A DNA stretch of 64,000 nt from UBA6055 sp965203755 (GTDB taxonomy: Bacteria; Chloroflexota; Anaerolineae; Aggregatilineales; Phototrophicaceae). Below the pieces are notes generated by a model. It searched no databases. It was not told the origin of the DNA and saw only the letters and a list, made by a program, of their open reading frames with translations. The position numbers were made by a program, and so were the translations under genes. The stretch's first letter is position 1. Each line of letters opens with the position of its first letter. Location of the stretch: the NCBI GenBank assembly GCA_965203755.1, contig OZ241910.1, positions 2,852,001-2,916,000 of the forward strand. Reading direction: 5' to 3'. Shown here in pieces: positions 1-8,907 of the stretch.

Positions 1-127
1 CAAATAAATTAGCGCAGCAACGCGCCAATTTGGAAATTGGGACATCAAATTGTAGGCGAATCACAGCACACTTGGTACAATCACCGACGGTAAAATTTTA
101 TTTCTAAACTGCTGATTGAGAGACGTT

Positions 128-1132
128 ATGTCTACAAAAATTGCCCTCATTGGGGCTGGCAGTATGGCGCGTCATCATCTGCCGCTGATGATCGAAAAAG
201 GCGCCGATATACGCGTCATCTGCGAGCCATCCGCCAGTCATTATGAACTGACGTTGGCAAAGCTCGATGAGCTCAAGGCCCCGCCGCCGCCAAATGAACC
301 CGATCTCGCCGGTCTGCTTGAACGGCACCGCGCCGAACTCGAAGCTGTATTTATCGTTACCCCCCATGCCCTTCATCACGACCAGGCAAAAATGTGCCTT
401 GAAGCCGGTTTGGATGTCTTGCTGGAAAAACCGATGGTGATGAACGCGCAAGAAGCGTTAAGCCTGATAGAGACTCGCAATCGCACCGGCAGCTTGCTGG
501 TAGTGGCCTTTCAGGGCGGTTTGTCGCCGCAGATCAACGAAGCCGCTCGCCTGATTGCCGCCGGTGAATTCGGTGAGCTTTTGACTGTCACCGGCATGGT
601 CTGGCAAGGCTGGAAACAAGTCACGATTGGCGCCTGGCGGCAAGTTCCGGAAATCGCTGGCGGCGGCTTCCTCTTTGATACCGGCGCTCACATGATGAAT
701 ACGGTCTGCACCCTGGTGGGCGAAGATTTCCAAACAGTCGCCGCCTGGACGGATAACCGCGGTACGCCAGTTGACATCAACGGCGTGGTAATGGGCCGCT
801 TGCAATCGGGCGCGCTGGTGACCATCAATGGCTGCGGCGATGCCATGCCCGGCTTGGACTCCGAAATTTATATCAACTTGTCCCAAGGCTCGATCCGAAC
901 CGGCATTTATGGCGAACGTCTGTTGATCCGCCGCGCCGCTGACAAAGATTATATTGAAGCCGACTACCTGCCCAAGATGCGCGGCGCCTGGGAGCAGTTT
1001 ACACAGGTGCGCGCCGGCAAGATCGAAAATCCCTGCCCGCCCGAAGTCGGTCTGCGGATGGCGAAGCTCTGGGATGCCATTGTCGAATCCGCCAGCAAAG
1101 ACGGACAGCCGGTGCCAACCTTGGCCAGCTGA
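128..1132 (+). CDS. Gfo/Idh/MocA family NAD(P)-dependent oxidoreductase
   Basis: A 334-residue cytosolic oxidoreductase that probably oxidises a sugar, inositol or related polyol. The N-terminal Rossmann fold starts with IALIGAGSMARHH, and the family's EKPM motif (catalytic lysine) lies near residue 105. The C-terminal half is the usual alpha/beta substrate domain. I prefer the ATG at 128, preceded by GAGAG, over an in-frame TTG at 116. It is the first gene of a same-strand run with two TIM-barrel isomerases, a beta-hydroxyacid dehydrogenase and an aldo/keto reductase, which points to catabolism of a polyol or uncommon sugar. The substrate cannot be read from sequence; an IolG-like role is possible because iolC and iolB occur at 33 kb. 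Confidence 0.9.
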   Translation: MSTKIALIGAGSMARHHLPLMIEKGADIRVICEPSASHYELTLAKLDELKAPPPPNEPDLAGLLERHRAELEAVFIVTPHALHHDQAKMCLEAGLDVLLEKPMVMNAQEALSLIETRNRTGSLLVVAFQGGLSPQINEAARLIAAGEFGELLTVTGMVWQGWKQVTIGAWRQVPEIAGGGFLFDTGAHMMNTVCTLVGEDFQTVAAWTDNRGTPVDINGVVMGRLQSGALVTINGCGDAMPGLDSEIYINLSQGSIRTGIYGERLLIRRAADKDYIEADYLPKMRGAWEQFTQVRAGKIENPCPPEVGLRMAKLWDAIVESASKDGQPVPTLAS

Positions 1133-1185
1133 ACCAGATTGACTGAAGCACTGTTATTCTTATCACAACCAATGGAGGAAATGCA

Positions 1186-2055
1186 ATGAAAACAGCAACC
1201 GGCAGCTTCCCGCTCGGATGGCGCCGCCGCAGCTTCGGCTGGGAACAAGACCTCGGCGGCATGATTGAGTGGGCGCAAGAAAACCATCTGGAGGTCATTG
1301 ACCTCGGACCCGACAGCGACACAACTGCCAAGCCAGTGATTGATGCTGGGCTGCGCGTCGGCACGGCTGATTTGACCGTCTGGGGTGAGATGATGTCTCC
1401 CGATGCTGGCAAACGCCGGGCTGCCATTGCCAAAAATGCTGACTATATTCAGACCTGTGCCGCGGTTGGTGTCAAAACCTTCTTTATCTGCATGATTCCC
1501 GAAGACCCATCGCGCGAACGAGCCGAAAACTTCGGGTACATGGTCGAAAGCTACGGCGAACTGCGCTCGACCTTTGAAGCGAATGATGCTTATCTGGTGA
1601 TTGAAGGCTGGCCGGGGCCTGGTTCCCTGGTTTGCACTCCCGAAACCTACCGCGCCTTTATTGAACAAATCGGCTCGGCCAACATGGGCGTCAACTATGA
1701 CCCCTCGCATCTGGTTCGGATGGGCATTGACCCCATTCGTTTCCTGAAAGAATTTGTCGGGCATGTCTTTCATGTGCATGGCAAAGACTGCATGATTATC
1801 GACGAAAACCTGTATCAGTATGGCGACCTGCAACCGGCGACCTTCACTTCTGCGTACAAATACGGCGGTATGAACTGGCGCTACACCATCCCCGGGCACG
1901 GAGTTTCCGATTGGAAAATCATCCTCGGCATCCTGCGCGACAGTCACTATGCCGGCTGCGTCAGCATTGAACTGGAAGACCATTATTATGACGATACCGA
2001 ATACGAGCAGAAGCAAGGTATCCTGCAAGGCGTGAAATTCCTCGCTGGCTCCTGA
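1186..2055 (+). CDS. Sugar phosphate isomerase/epimerase (xylose isomerase-like TIM barrel)
   Basis: A 289-residue member of the AP-endonuclease-2/xylose-isomerase-like TIM-barrel family. The metal-binding pattern is visible: the glutamate in LVIEGWPGPG, the Asp and His in NYDPSHLVRMG, the histidines in HVFHVHGKD and a final glutamate in CVSIELEDHYY. The ATG at 1186 follows a clear GGAGGAA ribosome site. It lies 53 bases after the Gfo/Idh gene and very likely shares its transcript. Family members isomerise or epimerise keto-sugars, or dehydrate inosose (IolE). Which of these applies is not decidable here. Confidence 0.9.
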   Translation: MKTATGSFPLGWRRRSFGWEQDLGGMIEWAQENHLEVIDLGPDSDTTAKPVIDAGLRVGTADLTVWGEMMSPDAGKRRAAIAKNADYIQTCAAVGVKTFFICMIPEDPSRERAENFGYMVESYGELRSTFEANDAYLVIEGWPGPGSLVCTPETYRAFIEQIGSANMGVNYDPSHLVRMGIDPIRFLKEFVGHVFHVHGKDCMIIDENLYQYGDLQPATFTSAYKYGGMNWRYTIPGHGVSDWKIILGILRDSHYAGCVSIELEDHYYDDTEYEQKQGILQGVKFLAGS

Positions 2056-2161
2056 TTGACGGTCGCGCCCATTCAAAATCACAAGCGGGACAGGCAGCTG
2101 TCTAGCCCTTTTTCACTGCACAAAGCAATGAATTTTATTTTTCACAAACGAGAAGAGGTTG

Positions 2162-3058
2162 ATGATGAAACGCGTTGGTGTAGTCGGTCTGGGCAATATG
2201 GGCATGGGAATGGCAAAAAACCTGATTCAGGCTGGATTTCCGTTGGCCGGCTTTGATTTGCGACCGGAGCGGGTTGATATCCTGGCGCAGCTGGGCGGCG
2301 AGCCTGCCGATAGCTTGAGCAGCCTGGCACGGGCGGCCGAGGTTGTTTTTGTGATGGTTTTGAATGGCAGGCAGACGTTTGATGTGGTTGCCGGAGACAA
2401 GGGGCTGATGCACACACTGCAAGCGGGCGCTACGGTCATCGTGACCGCCACGATTGAACCGGCTGAAATGCGCGCGCTTGCGGCGGCGCTTGCGGGTAGA
2501 AGCATCCACCTGATCGACAGCCCGGTGAGCGGCGGCAAAGCTGGCGCCGATGCCGGCAGCCTGACGATGATGGTGGCTGCCAGCCCGCCGGTCTTTGATG
2601 CCAATCAAGATGTTTTTGATGCGGTTGGCGGGCAAATTTTCCACGTGGGCGAAGCGGTTGGCATGGGGCAAACCGTGAAAGCCGCGCTTCAGGCATTGAT
2701 CGGTGTAACCTTTGTCGGCATTTTCGAGTCTCTTGCGCTCGGCGCCAAAGCCGGCATTCAAGGAGAGACGCTTTACGAGGTTTTCGCCAGCACCCACATT
2801 GGCAATACTCCCTTCTTCAAGAACTGTGTCAAACTGATTATGGAACGGCGGTTCAAAGATACCGGCAGCCACATCGGCACCATGTATAAAGACCTTGGGA
2901 TTACGATGGCAATGGCGCGCGAGAACCGGATGCCTCTCTTTGCCACCAGCACCGCCTATGAATTGTTTCAGGCTGGCATCGCGCTCTTTCCCGAAGAAGA
3001 CAACTGGGCGATTGTCAAGTTCCTGGAGCAAATCTCCCATACAGAAGTCACTTGGTAA
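2162..3058 (+). CDS. NAD(P)-dependent beta-hydroxyacid dehydrogenase (3-hydroxyisobutyrate/tartronate semialdehyde type)
   Basis: A 298-residue dehydrogenase with the N-terminal dinucleotide-binding run GLGNMGMGMAKNL and the substrate-binding PVSGGKAGA motif near residue 120. The catalytic lysine is in GMGQTVKAAL. The usual Asn four residues after the lysine is Gln here (KAALQ), a small departure from the family. The start is the tandem ATG at 2162/2165 after AGAAGAGG; a TTG at 2159 is also in frame. It sits in the sugar-catabolic operon and probably reduces a semialdehyde or oxidises a 3-hydroxyacid produced there. A paralogue is at 24929-25840 on the other strand. Confidence 0.9.
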   Translation: MMKRVGVVGLGNMGMGMAKNLIQAGFPLAGFDLRPERVDILAQLGGEPADSLSSLARAAEVVFVMVLNGRQTFDVVAGDKGLMHTLQAGATVIVTATIEPAEMRALAAALAGRSIHLIDSPVSGGKAGADAGSLTMMVAASPPVFDANQDVFDAVGGQIFHVGEAVGMGQTVKAALQALIGVTFVGIFESLALGAKAGIQGETLYEVFASTHIGNTPFFKNCVKLIMERRFKDTGSHIGTMYKDLGITMAMARENRMPLFATSTAYELFQAGIALFPEEDNWAIVKFLEQISHTEVTW

Positions 3059-3150
3059 ATCAGCCGGCGGGAGCGAAGAGGCGTTCTCCTCGCACAAAAT
3101 AACAGCCCCGCTGCTTGTGCCGGCTTATTAAAAAGCAAGAGGACAGCAAC

Positions 3151-4017
3151 ATGGCGAAACTGGGCGTGATTACAGATGGAATCAGCCGCGAATTTGAACA
3201 TGCGCTGAATGTTATGAATGAATTTGGTTTGACCCAGGCCGAATTGCAATACCTTTGGGACAAAGAAGCTGGCGATTTAGATGACGGGCAAATGGATCGG
3301 GTTCAGCGGTTGGTCAAGGCGCACGTTGTCGAAGTTTCGTGTATTTCGCGGCATCTGTTTGGCGGACTGCCGCTCGGCAGCCTGAACGCCAATGCACCCG
3401 TCTATTTGCAGCATATCAATGCCCTCAAGCGCTGTATTGTTATGGCGAAGACGCTTGACTGCTCCTTGGTGCGCGTGATGGGCTTTCGCAAAGAAATGAT
3501 TTTGTTTGGCAGCCATGGCGCCGAACAATGGAACGTCGCTGTCGGCGCTTGGGATCAACTGCTCAAGCTGATCGCGCCGGCGGTTCAGATGGCTGAAGAT
3601 GCTGACATCACCCTGGTGGTCGAGACCGGCAACAATGCCATGATTACATCGGCTTATCTGGCGCGCAAGCTAATTGACGAACTGGGGACAAAACGGCTGA
3701 AAGCGCTGTGGGATCCGGCAAACAGCCTATATTGTGCCGAAGTTCCCTTTCCCGATGGCTATGATGCGCTGCGCGGCGGCTGCCTGGGGCATATACACAT
3801 CAAGGATGTCACCGTCGATATCCCCAAAGCAACGGTCACCTGCCGCCCGCTCAATAGCGGCGATATGTCACCTTATCTGACGAAAATCGCGGCGGCGCTT
3901 CATGCCGACGGATACCCAGGGAGTATCTCGCTGGAGTCGGTGTATCGTCCCCTTGGCGGCGCTTTCGAGGACGGCTTCCGCGCCTCTGTCAACAGCTTTA
4001 AGCAGATATTTGCCTGA
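3151..4017 (+). CDS. Sugar phosphate isomerase/epimerase (TIM barrel), second copy
   Basis: A 288-residue xylose-isomerase-like TIM barrel. Metal-ligand motifs are LVVETGNNA (Glu), LWDPANSLY (Asp), GHIHIKDV (His) and SISLESVYRP (Glu). The reading frame is open further upstream, but the ATG at 3151 follows AGAGGA at the right distance and begins a typical N-terminus (MAKLGVITDG). It is the second isomerase in this operon and is only distantly similar to the one at 1186, so the two probably act on different intermediates. Substrate unknown. Confidence 0.88.
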   Translation: MAKLGVITDGISREFEHALNVMNEFGLTQAELQYLWDKEAGDLDDGQMDRVQRLVKAHVVEVSCISRHLFGGLPLGSLNANAPVYLQHINALKRCIVMAKTLDCSLVRVMGFRKEMILFGSHGAEQWNVAVGAWDQLLKLIAPAVQMAEDADITLVVETGNNAMITSAYLARKLIDELGTKRLKALWDPANSLYCAEVPFPDGYDALRGGCLGHIHIKDVTVDIPKATVTCRPLNSGDMSPYLTKIAAALHADGYPGSISLESVYRPLGGAFEDGFRASVNSFKQIFA

Positions 4018-4045
4018 CACTGAACAAAATACAGCCTCCTTGCGC

Positions 4046-4051
4046 TATAAT
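4046..4051 (+). promoter_or_regulatory. Possible -10 box upstream of the aldo/keto reductase
   Basis: A perfect TATAAT lies 44 bases before the aldo/keto reductase start, in a short gap after the isomerase gene. No convincing -35 hexamer is at the normal spacing (CTGAAC is about 20 bases away). It may give a secondary promoter for the last gene of the operon. Confidence 0.3.
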
Positions 4052-4094
4052 GGAATGGTGAACACAGTCAGCCAATAGTTTCTACAAAGGAGAT

Positions 4095-4958
4095 ATGATG
4101 GCAATCGCAAAAAAAGCGTTTGGACGCACTGGGCATCAGAGTACCCGTTTGCTGTTTGGCGCGGCGGCATTTGGGGATGTCACCCAGGACGAAGCCGACC
4201 AGACGATGGAGCTTCTTATTGAGCATGGCATCAATCACATTGACACCGCCGCCAGTTATGGCGAATCGGAATTGCGCTTGGGTCCATGGATGGAAAAATA
4301 TCGCCAGGACTTTTTTCTGGCTACCAAAACGGGCGAACGCAGCTATGACCGGGCGAAAGCCGAATTTGAGCGCTCATTGCAGCGCTTGCGGGTCAGCGAA
4401 GTGGACCTGATTCAACTGCATTGCCTCGTCGGGGAAGAGGAATGGGAAGTGGCCATGGGTCCCGATGGCGCGCTGAAGTATTTACAGGAAGCGCGGGAAC
4501 AGGGCTTGGTCAAATATATCGGTGTGACCGGACATGATGTCGCCATCGCTCGGATGCACCAAAAAAGCCTCAATCATTTTGATTTTGATTCGGCATTGCT
4601 GCCCTATAACTATCTGATGATGCAAAACGCGACCTATCGCGCCGGCTTTGAAGAGGTGGCGCGGCGGTGCAAGCAGAGCAACTGCGCCATCCAGACCATC
4701 AAGTCCATTACCCGCCGTCCCTATCCCGCCCAACAGCGCAGTCACAGCACCTGGTATCAACCCCTGACCGACCAAGAAAGCATTGACAAAGCCGTCCATT
4801 GGGTCTTGGGCAATGAGGATGTCTTCCTCAATACCGTCGGCGATATCACCTTGCTGCCGAAGGTGCTGGACGCCGCGCAGCGCTTTACCAAACGTACGTC
4901 CGATGATGTCATGCAGGCTATGGCCGCCGAATGGCAGATGGAGCCGCTGTTTGTGTAA
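4095..4958 (+). CDS. Aldo/keto reductase
   Basis: A 287-residue NADPH-dependent aldo/keto reductase. The catalytic tetrad is visible: Asp and Tyr in HIDTAASYGESE, Lys in FLATKTGER and His in IQLHCLVGEE. The ATG at 4095 (or 4098) follows AAAGGAGAT. It closes the first sugar-related gene run and is followed by a probable terminator. Family members reduce sugar aldehydes and ketones; here it likely reduces or oxidises a sugar intermediate made by the upstream enzymes. The exact reaction is not known. Confidence 0.9.
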   Translation: MMAIAKKAFGRTGHQSTRLLFGAAAFGDVTQDEADQTMELLIEHGINHIDTAASYGESELRLGPWMEKYRQDFFLATKTGERSYDRAKAEFERSLQRLRVSEVDLIQLHCLVGEEEWEVAMGPDGALKYLQEAREQGLVKYIGVTGHDVAIARMHQKSLNHFDFDSALLPYNYLMMQNATYRAGFEEVARRCKQSNCAIQTIKSITRRPYPAQQRSHSTWYQPLTDQESIDKAVHWVLGNEDVFLNTVGDITLLPKVLDAAQRFTKRTSDDVMQAMAAEWQMEPLFV

Positions 4959-4968
4959 GCGCCTCTTG

Positions 4969-4998
4969 CAGGGTGGGTTTGTTCTCACCCTGTGCCTG
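4969..4998 (+). terminator. Probable intrinsic terminator after the aldo/keto reductase
   Basis: A 7-bp stem CAGGGTG (4969-4975) pairs with CACCCTG (4986-4992) around a 10-base loop, followed closely by a short T-rich run (tgcctgtttt). It starts 11 bases after the stop codon. The T-tract is weak, so this is moderately supported. Confidence 0.45.
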
Positions 4999-5080
4999 TT
5001 TTCTCAACACGATTGACATTGGCAATAATCGCGCGAATTCTGTCTGCCGAGGCAGCCAGCATGTCTTCACCATTGATGCT

Positions 5081-5344
5081 CTAGTCCTGGCTGGATTCAA
5101 TATACATACCCGTCAGCATCGCTGTCAAATCAATGCCCTCGTCCAGTTCTTCCCAGTAGATGCTAAGGCCGAGCAGTTCATAGTTTTGCCGTTGTGCATC
5201 ACTCGCAGTTTCCAGCCACGGAGAATGACTCAAGGGAATTCCGATCATCCGGCCATCGGCCAAAGCCACTATAACATGCTCGTCTGTAAAAGTCACCTCT
5301 TGGGCCTCGCTGCGTTTTTCGTGAACAAATGGCATCAGCGTCAT
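5081..5344 (-). CDS. DUF2442 domain protein
   Basis: An 87-residue protein matching the DUF2442 pattern: a short beta-rich start (VTFTDEHVIVALADGRMIGIPLS), then IYWEELDEGIDLTAML near the end. It lies 12 bases downstream of the DUF4160 gene on the same strand, a pairing common in bacteria and often proposed to act as a toxin-antitoxin-like or phage-related unit. No catalytic residues are evident. The molecular function is unknown; the pairing is the main clue. Confidence 0.8.
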   Translation of the reverse strand: MTLMPFVHEKRSEAQEVTFTDEHVIVALADGRMIGIPLSHSPWLETASDAQRQNYELLGLSIYWEELDEGIDLTAMLTGMYIESSQD

Positions 5345-5356
5345 CCAAATACCTCC

Positions 5357-5620
5357 TTACTCATCATCCTCTTTGACCTCACTGGGTCCATAAATCTGTT
5401 CCCATTCCCTGCGAATCAATGCTTCATGTTCATCAAGCAACACCAAAATCTTGCGTATCTCTCGGCTTGTAAAACCTCTATTTTCACTGATTTCAATAGG
5501 ATTCAAGGCGACTCGCACCCGCTTTTCACCTTTGAATACATGGACGTGAACGGGTAAATGATCCCGTGTATAGATGCGAACGTCATATCCATGCTGCCGC
5601 CGATGTAAGATCGTAACCAT
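5357..5620 (-). CDS. DUF4160 domain protein
   Basis: An 87-residue protein with the DUF4160 signature: an N-terminal beta strand (YDVRIYTRDHLPVHVHVFKG), a basic strand, then two helices (REIRKILVLLDEHEALIRREWEQIYG). The histidine-rich HLPVHVHV segment is the conserved core of the family. It precedes a DUF2442 gene by 12 bases, so the two are almost certainly co-transcribed. A toxin-antitoxin-like role is a hypothesis in the literature, not something the sequence proves. Confidence 0.8.
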   Translation of the reverse strand: MVTILHRRQHGYDVRIYTRDHLPVHVHVFKGEKRVRVALNPIEISENRGFTSREIRKILVLLDEHEALIRREWEQIYGPSEVKEDDE

Positions 5621-5771
5621 AGCTTATTCATCTGCCTACCCTAAGTATATGTAAGAGGATAAGATTTTACTACTGAATATATTAAGCAACTGCGTTTGCT
5701 GTTCTCTTATAATCGCAATCGTCTTGCCAATCATCGGTGACTTCAAAGCGGCAAGTCATTAATCATCTTGA

Positions 5772-6704
5772 TCAGGGATAGGGAATAAGCTCAACCTGTG
5801 GCAAAAACCCCCGCATATCCGTCACATCATAAGCAGCCGTCCCCGGTTGTTGGCAGACGGCTGCCGCCGTCGCTATCCCCAGACGCAGGCCGTCTTCAAT
5901 CGTCTGACCATGATGGAGGGCATGTGCCAAGCCGGCCAGCACTGCATCACCGGCCCCGGCCGGGCTGCTTACTTCAACTGTAATTGCCGGGATGCGATAG
6001 CTTCGCCCTTTCAGAATCGCCAGCGCGCCGTCCGCTCCCAATGTGATGACGGGCTGCGTCCCATAGCGCTGCAATATCGCCTGTCCGGCGGCATAAACCG
6101 CTTCAATAGAGGACATCTCTCGACCAGTCAATGCCGCCAACTCATGCCGATTTGGTTTGATATAGGTGGGGCTGGCGGTCAATCCCACTTCCAAATTCGG
6201 CTGTGAAGCATCAAAGACAACCGGCACCTGTCGCTCCCGCGCCAGCCGAATCGCTTCGACATAATACTGCGGCGACATTCCGGGCGGCAGTGAACCACCG
6301 GTAATCACCACCGATGCCGATTTCAGCGCTTCAATATAACGCCGGCGCAGCGCATCCAGATGTGCATCGGCGACCGACATGGATGCCGTCGTAATCGTGG
6401 TATGTTCGCCGGCTGCCTCGTCTATAATCACCATGTTGATGCGGGTTTCACCGTCGACGGCGACAAAATCGGTTTCGACGCCAAACGTTTCCAGCATGGC
6501 TTTGACTTTTTCGCCAACCGCGCCAGCCGATAAACCCAGCGCCAGGCTGCTGATGCCCATCCGCCCCAGTATCCAGGCGGCATCCGTCGGCTTGCCTCCC
6601 ATACTGTGATATGTTCGGGATGCCCGAATGGTGGTATTTGCCGCGAACTTAGGGATGAAAACCGTCAGATCGAGGGTGGTATTCGGCGTCAGCGAGACAA
6701 TCAT
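5772..6704 (-). CDS. PfkB-family hexose kinase (1-phosphofructokinase/tagatose-6-phosphate kinase type)
   Basis: A 310-residue ribokinase-fold kinase. It opens with IVSLTPNTTLDLTV, as 1-phosphofructokinase and LacC-type enzymes do. It has the Gly-rich substrate motif (SMGGKPTDAAW; the usual Asn is Thr-Asp here), the TGGSLPPG segment and the catalytic SSPAGAGDAVLAG motif with its Asp base near residue 255. The ATG overlaps the aldolase stop as ATGA, so the two are translationally coupled. It probably phosphorylates a ketose phosphate or ketose cleaved by the neighbouring class II aldolase. Sugar specificity is uncertain. Confidence 0.88.
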   Translation of the reverse strand: MIVSLTPNTTLDLTVFIPKFAANTTIRASRTYHSMGGKPTDAAWILGRMGISSLALGLSAGAVGEKVKAMLETFGVETDFVAVDGETRINMVIIDEAAGEHTTITTASMSVADAHLDALRRRYIEALKSASVVITGGSLPPGMSPQYYVEAIRLARERQVPVVFDASQPNLEVGLTASPTYIKPNRHELAALTGREMSSIEAVYAAGQAILQRYGTQPVITLGADGALAILKGRSYRIPAITVEVSSPAGAGDAVLAGLAHALHHGQTIEDGLRLGIATAAAVCQQPGTAAYDVTDMRGFLPQVELIPYP

Positions 6705-7402
6705 CGAGATTCATCTTCGCTGAAGCCGGCTATTGCCGCTTCCATTTGGGCGCGCTCCTGGCGCAGCATCGCGCTGGCGCCCAAATGCTGTGACATCATC
6801 AGCACATAGGCGTTGGTATCGAGTCGCTCGACCGCATCCAAAGCCGCCTCTAGATGTTTCCCGATTAAGAACAAGCCGTGCCAGGGGGCAATCGTACCGG
6901 CGGCATGATTGGCGATACGGGCTTCGCGTCCCTTCATGGTAGCGACAATGCGCTCACCCAGCTTGGGACTGTGCGCCGGGGCATACTCGATAGTGGGTGT
7001 GACTCCGAATTTGCGGGTCGCTTCCATCACCGGCGGCATGGCGGTATTGGCGCAGGCGAAGACCATCAGATTGCGCGGGTGGCAGTGGATGACAGCCCGT
7101 CCATACTCACCGCAGCTTTCATGCAAGCCAAAGTGGACGGCGCTTTCGCGGGTCAATTGGCCATCGCCCTGCAAAATTTCCCGCTTCTTGCTGACGACCA
7201 GCACATCCGCAGCCTCCAATTGCCATTGACGCAGATGACCGGCCAGGGTGGGCGACATGCAATAAACATCACCCACGCGCAAGCTGATATTGCCGCCGCC
7301 GGCGTCGGTCAAATGACGGTCAAACAGCATTCGTCCCACATAAGCCACCAAAGCGCGTCCCGCCTGCACCTCGTCCGTCATCACAGATTGGAGTCCCAAC
7401 AT
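6701..7402 (-). CDS. Class II aldolase/adducin family protein
   Basis: A 233-residue zinc-dependent aldolase of the fuculose/rhamnulose/ribulose-phosphate aldolase fold. The zinc ligands are in VIHCHPRNLMVF (His-X-His) and in the C-terminal HGLFLIGKH region. Of two start codons, 7408 and 7402, the second is 8 bases from the AGGAG site and is preferred. It is coupled by a 4-base overlap to the PfkB kinase and divergent from an iron alcohol dehydrogenase. The three together look like a kinase-aldolase-lactaldehyde reductase module for a deoxy-sugar or ketose. Substrate is inference. Confidence 0.87.
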   Translation of the reverse strand: MLGLQSVMTDEVQAGRALVAYVGRMLFDRHLTDAGGGNISLRVGDVYCMSPTLAGHLRQWQLEAADVLVVSKKREILQGDGQLTRESAVHFGLHESCGEYGRAVIHCHPRNLMVFACANTAMPPVMEATRKFGVTPTIEYAPAHSPKLGERIVATMKGREARIANHAAGTIAPWHGLFLIGKHLEAALDAVERLDTNAYVLMMSQHLGASAMLRQERAQMEAAIAGFSEDESR

Positions 7403-7434
7403 TCGCATTGCTCCTGATTTTCCGACATAATCCT

Positions 7435-7462
7435 ATTATAATGACAGGCCTTGCAATGACAA
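7435..7462 (-). promoter_or_regulatory. Sigma-70-type promoter for the aldolase-kinase operon
   Basis: On the minus strand, TTGTCA (7457-7462) and a perfect TATAAT (7435-7440) are separated by 16 bases, placing transcription start shortly before the aldolase start codon. It lies in the 95-base divergent gap with the alcohol dehydrogenase gene, so one regulator could control both directions. Confidence 0.6.
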
Positions 7463-7497
7463 TTATGGATAACAGCAAATAAAAGGGAACGAAAAGT

Positions 7498-8652
7498 ATG
7501 CGCTTTGAATTTGCCACGGCAGCGCGGATTATTTTTGGCGACGGCAGCGTCAGCCAACTGCCGCAGTTTGCGGAGGGCAAGGGAAGGCGCGCCTTGGTGG
7601 TCACTGGCAGCCAGCCGAGCCGCGTCGGTGATTGCATCCAATCGCTGCGGAACGCCAGACTGCGGCACACGCTTTATCCGGTTGCCGGCGAGCCTGCCAT
7701 TGATGTCGTCAATCAGGCAAAAGCGGCCGCTTTGTCAGCCGGTTGCGATTTAGTGATTGGCATTGGCGGCGGCAGCGTTTTGGACAGCGGCAAAGCCATC
7801 GCTGCCCTTATCCCGAACGAAGGCGAAGCCCTCGACTATCTGGAAGTCATTGGCAAAGGTCAAACACTGCGGCAAGCGCCCATCCCCTTTATCGCCGTGC
7901 CAACCACCGCCGGCACTGGCGCCGAAGTGACCAAAAACGCTGTGCTGACCTCGCCGCAGCATCGCCAGAAAGTGAGCCTGCGCGACAATCGCATGCTGGC
8001 GGATATCGCCTTGTTGGACCCGATGCTGACCGGTTCTATGCCGCCATCGGTGACGGCCAGCACCGGCATGGATGCCTTGACCCAGGTGCTTGAGCCTTAT
8101 GTCTCCTGCTTCGCCAATCCGCTCGCGGATGCTTTTTGCATCCAAGGACTGCGTCGGGTCGGTCGTTCCTTACGCCGCGTGTATGCTGCCCCGGATGATG
8201 CGGCGGCGCGTGAAGATATGGCTTTTGCCAGCTTGATGGGCGGCTTAGCTTTAGCCAACGCCAAGCTGGGCGCGGTTCATGGTTTTGCCGGCGTTCTGGG
8301 CGGGATGTATGCCGCGCCGCACGGCGCCGTCTGCGCCGCCCTGCTGCCACATGTCATCAAAGCCAATATCCGCGCCTTGCGGCAGCGCCAGCCCCATCAT
8401 CCGACGCTGGAACGTTTTGATGACATCGCCAGGCTCATCCTGGACGATCCGTCAGCCGATGCCAGCGCCGCCCTCGACTGGATTGACGAAACCAGCCGCC
8501 TCTTCGGCATCCCCAAGCTCGGCAGCTATGGGGTTCAGGCAACCGACTTTGATGCCATCGTCGAAAAATCAAGCGCGTCAAGCAGCATGAAAGGCAATCC
8601 GCTTCAGTTGAACGCTGATGAACTCAAGGCGATTTTGGCGGCGGCGCTGTGA
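7498..8652 (+). CDS. Iron-containing alcohol dehydrogenase
   Basis: A 384-residue group III alcohol dehydrogenase. NAD-binding GIGGGSVLDSGKA lies near residue 90, the PTTAGTGAEVTKNAV motif near 140, and the metal ligands are in the histidine segments AVHGFAGVLGG and APHGAVCAALLPHV. The length is normal for the family. The start follows AAAGGGAACG. It is divergent from the class II aldolase-kinase pair, suggesting lactaldehyde or glycolaldehyde reduction as in fucose or rhamnose use. The last 75 bases overlap the antisense tail of a truncated endonuclease frame. Confidence 0.9.
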   Translation: MRFEFATAARIIFGDGSVSQLPQFAEGKGRRALVVTGSQPSRVGDCIQSLRNARLRHTLYPVAGEPAIDVVNQAKAAALSAGCDLVIGIGGGSVLDSGKAIAALIPNEGEALDYLEVIGKGQTLRQAPIPFIAVPTTAGTGAEVTKNAVLTSPQHRQKVSLRDNRMLADIALLDPMLTGSMPPSVTASTGMDALTQVLEPYVSCFANPLADAFCIQGLRRVGRSLRRVYAAPDDAAAREDMAFASLMGGLALANAKLGAVHGFAGVLGGMYAAPHGAVCAALLPHVIKANIRALRQRQPHHPTLERFDDIARLILDDPSADASAALDWIDETSRLFGIPKLGSYGVQATDFDAIVEKSSASSSMKGNPLQLNADELKAILAAAL

Positions 8653-8904
8653 TTGGGGACTGCAAAATGCTCTGCCTGAATGATTGATGGCGGGATGCAG
8701 TTTGCTTAACTGAACAAATGAATGAAACAAGGGAAACAGCATAAGCTCAATCGGCTTTGAAATCACTTTGGTGTCACTTGAAATTGAATAAATGTTTCGC
8801 TGGATATCTATGAATCCTTTGACAGCCCAATCCCCAATCTCTGTAACAAGTGCAGACTGGAAAAGCGGCAAATACCCGCGCATCTGCTTTTCAAATTTAG
8901 ACAT
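8578..8904 (-). pseudogene. Truncated EcoRV-like type II restriction endonuclease (N-terminal remnant)
   Basis: This 108-codon frame starts 3 bases after the adenine methylase stop. Its first ~65 residues resemble the EcoRV N-terminus: FIDIQRNIYSISSDTKVISKP and then IELMLFP line up with the EcoRV segment ending in SDTKVLSTIFELFSRP. The Glu of IELMLF matches EcoRV Glu45. After about residue 70 the similarity ends and the frame runs into DNA that belongs to the convergent alcohol dehydrogenase gene. The catalytic region carrying the PD...DxK residues (EcoRV Asp74, Asp90, Lys92) is missing, so the enzyme should be dead. The match is from memory of the EcoRV sequence. Confidence 0.7.
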
Positions 8905-8907
8905 CGT

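Noticed and set aside
964..2082. A 372-codon antisense frame over the first isomerase and part of the Gfo/Idh gene
   Set aside because: It mirrors two well-supported genes, has no recognisable motif and reflects GC-rich third positions.
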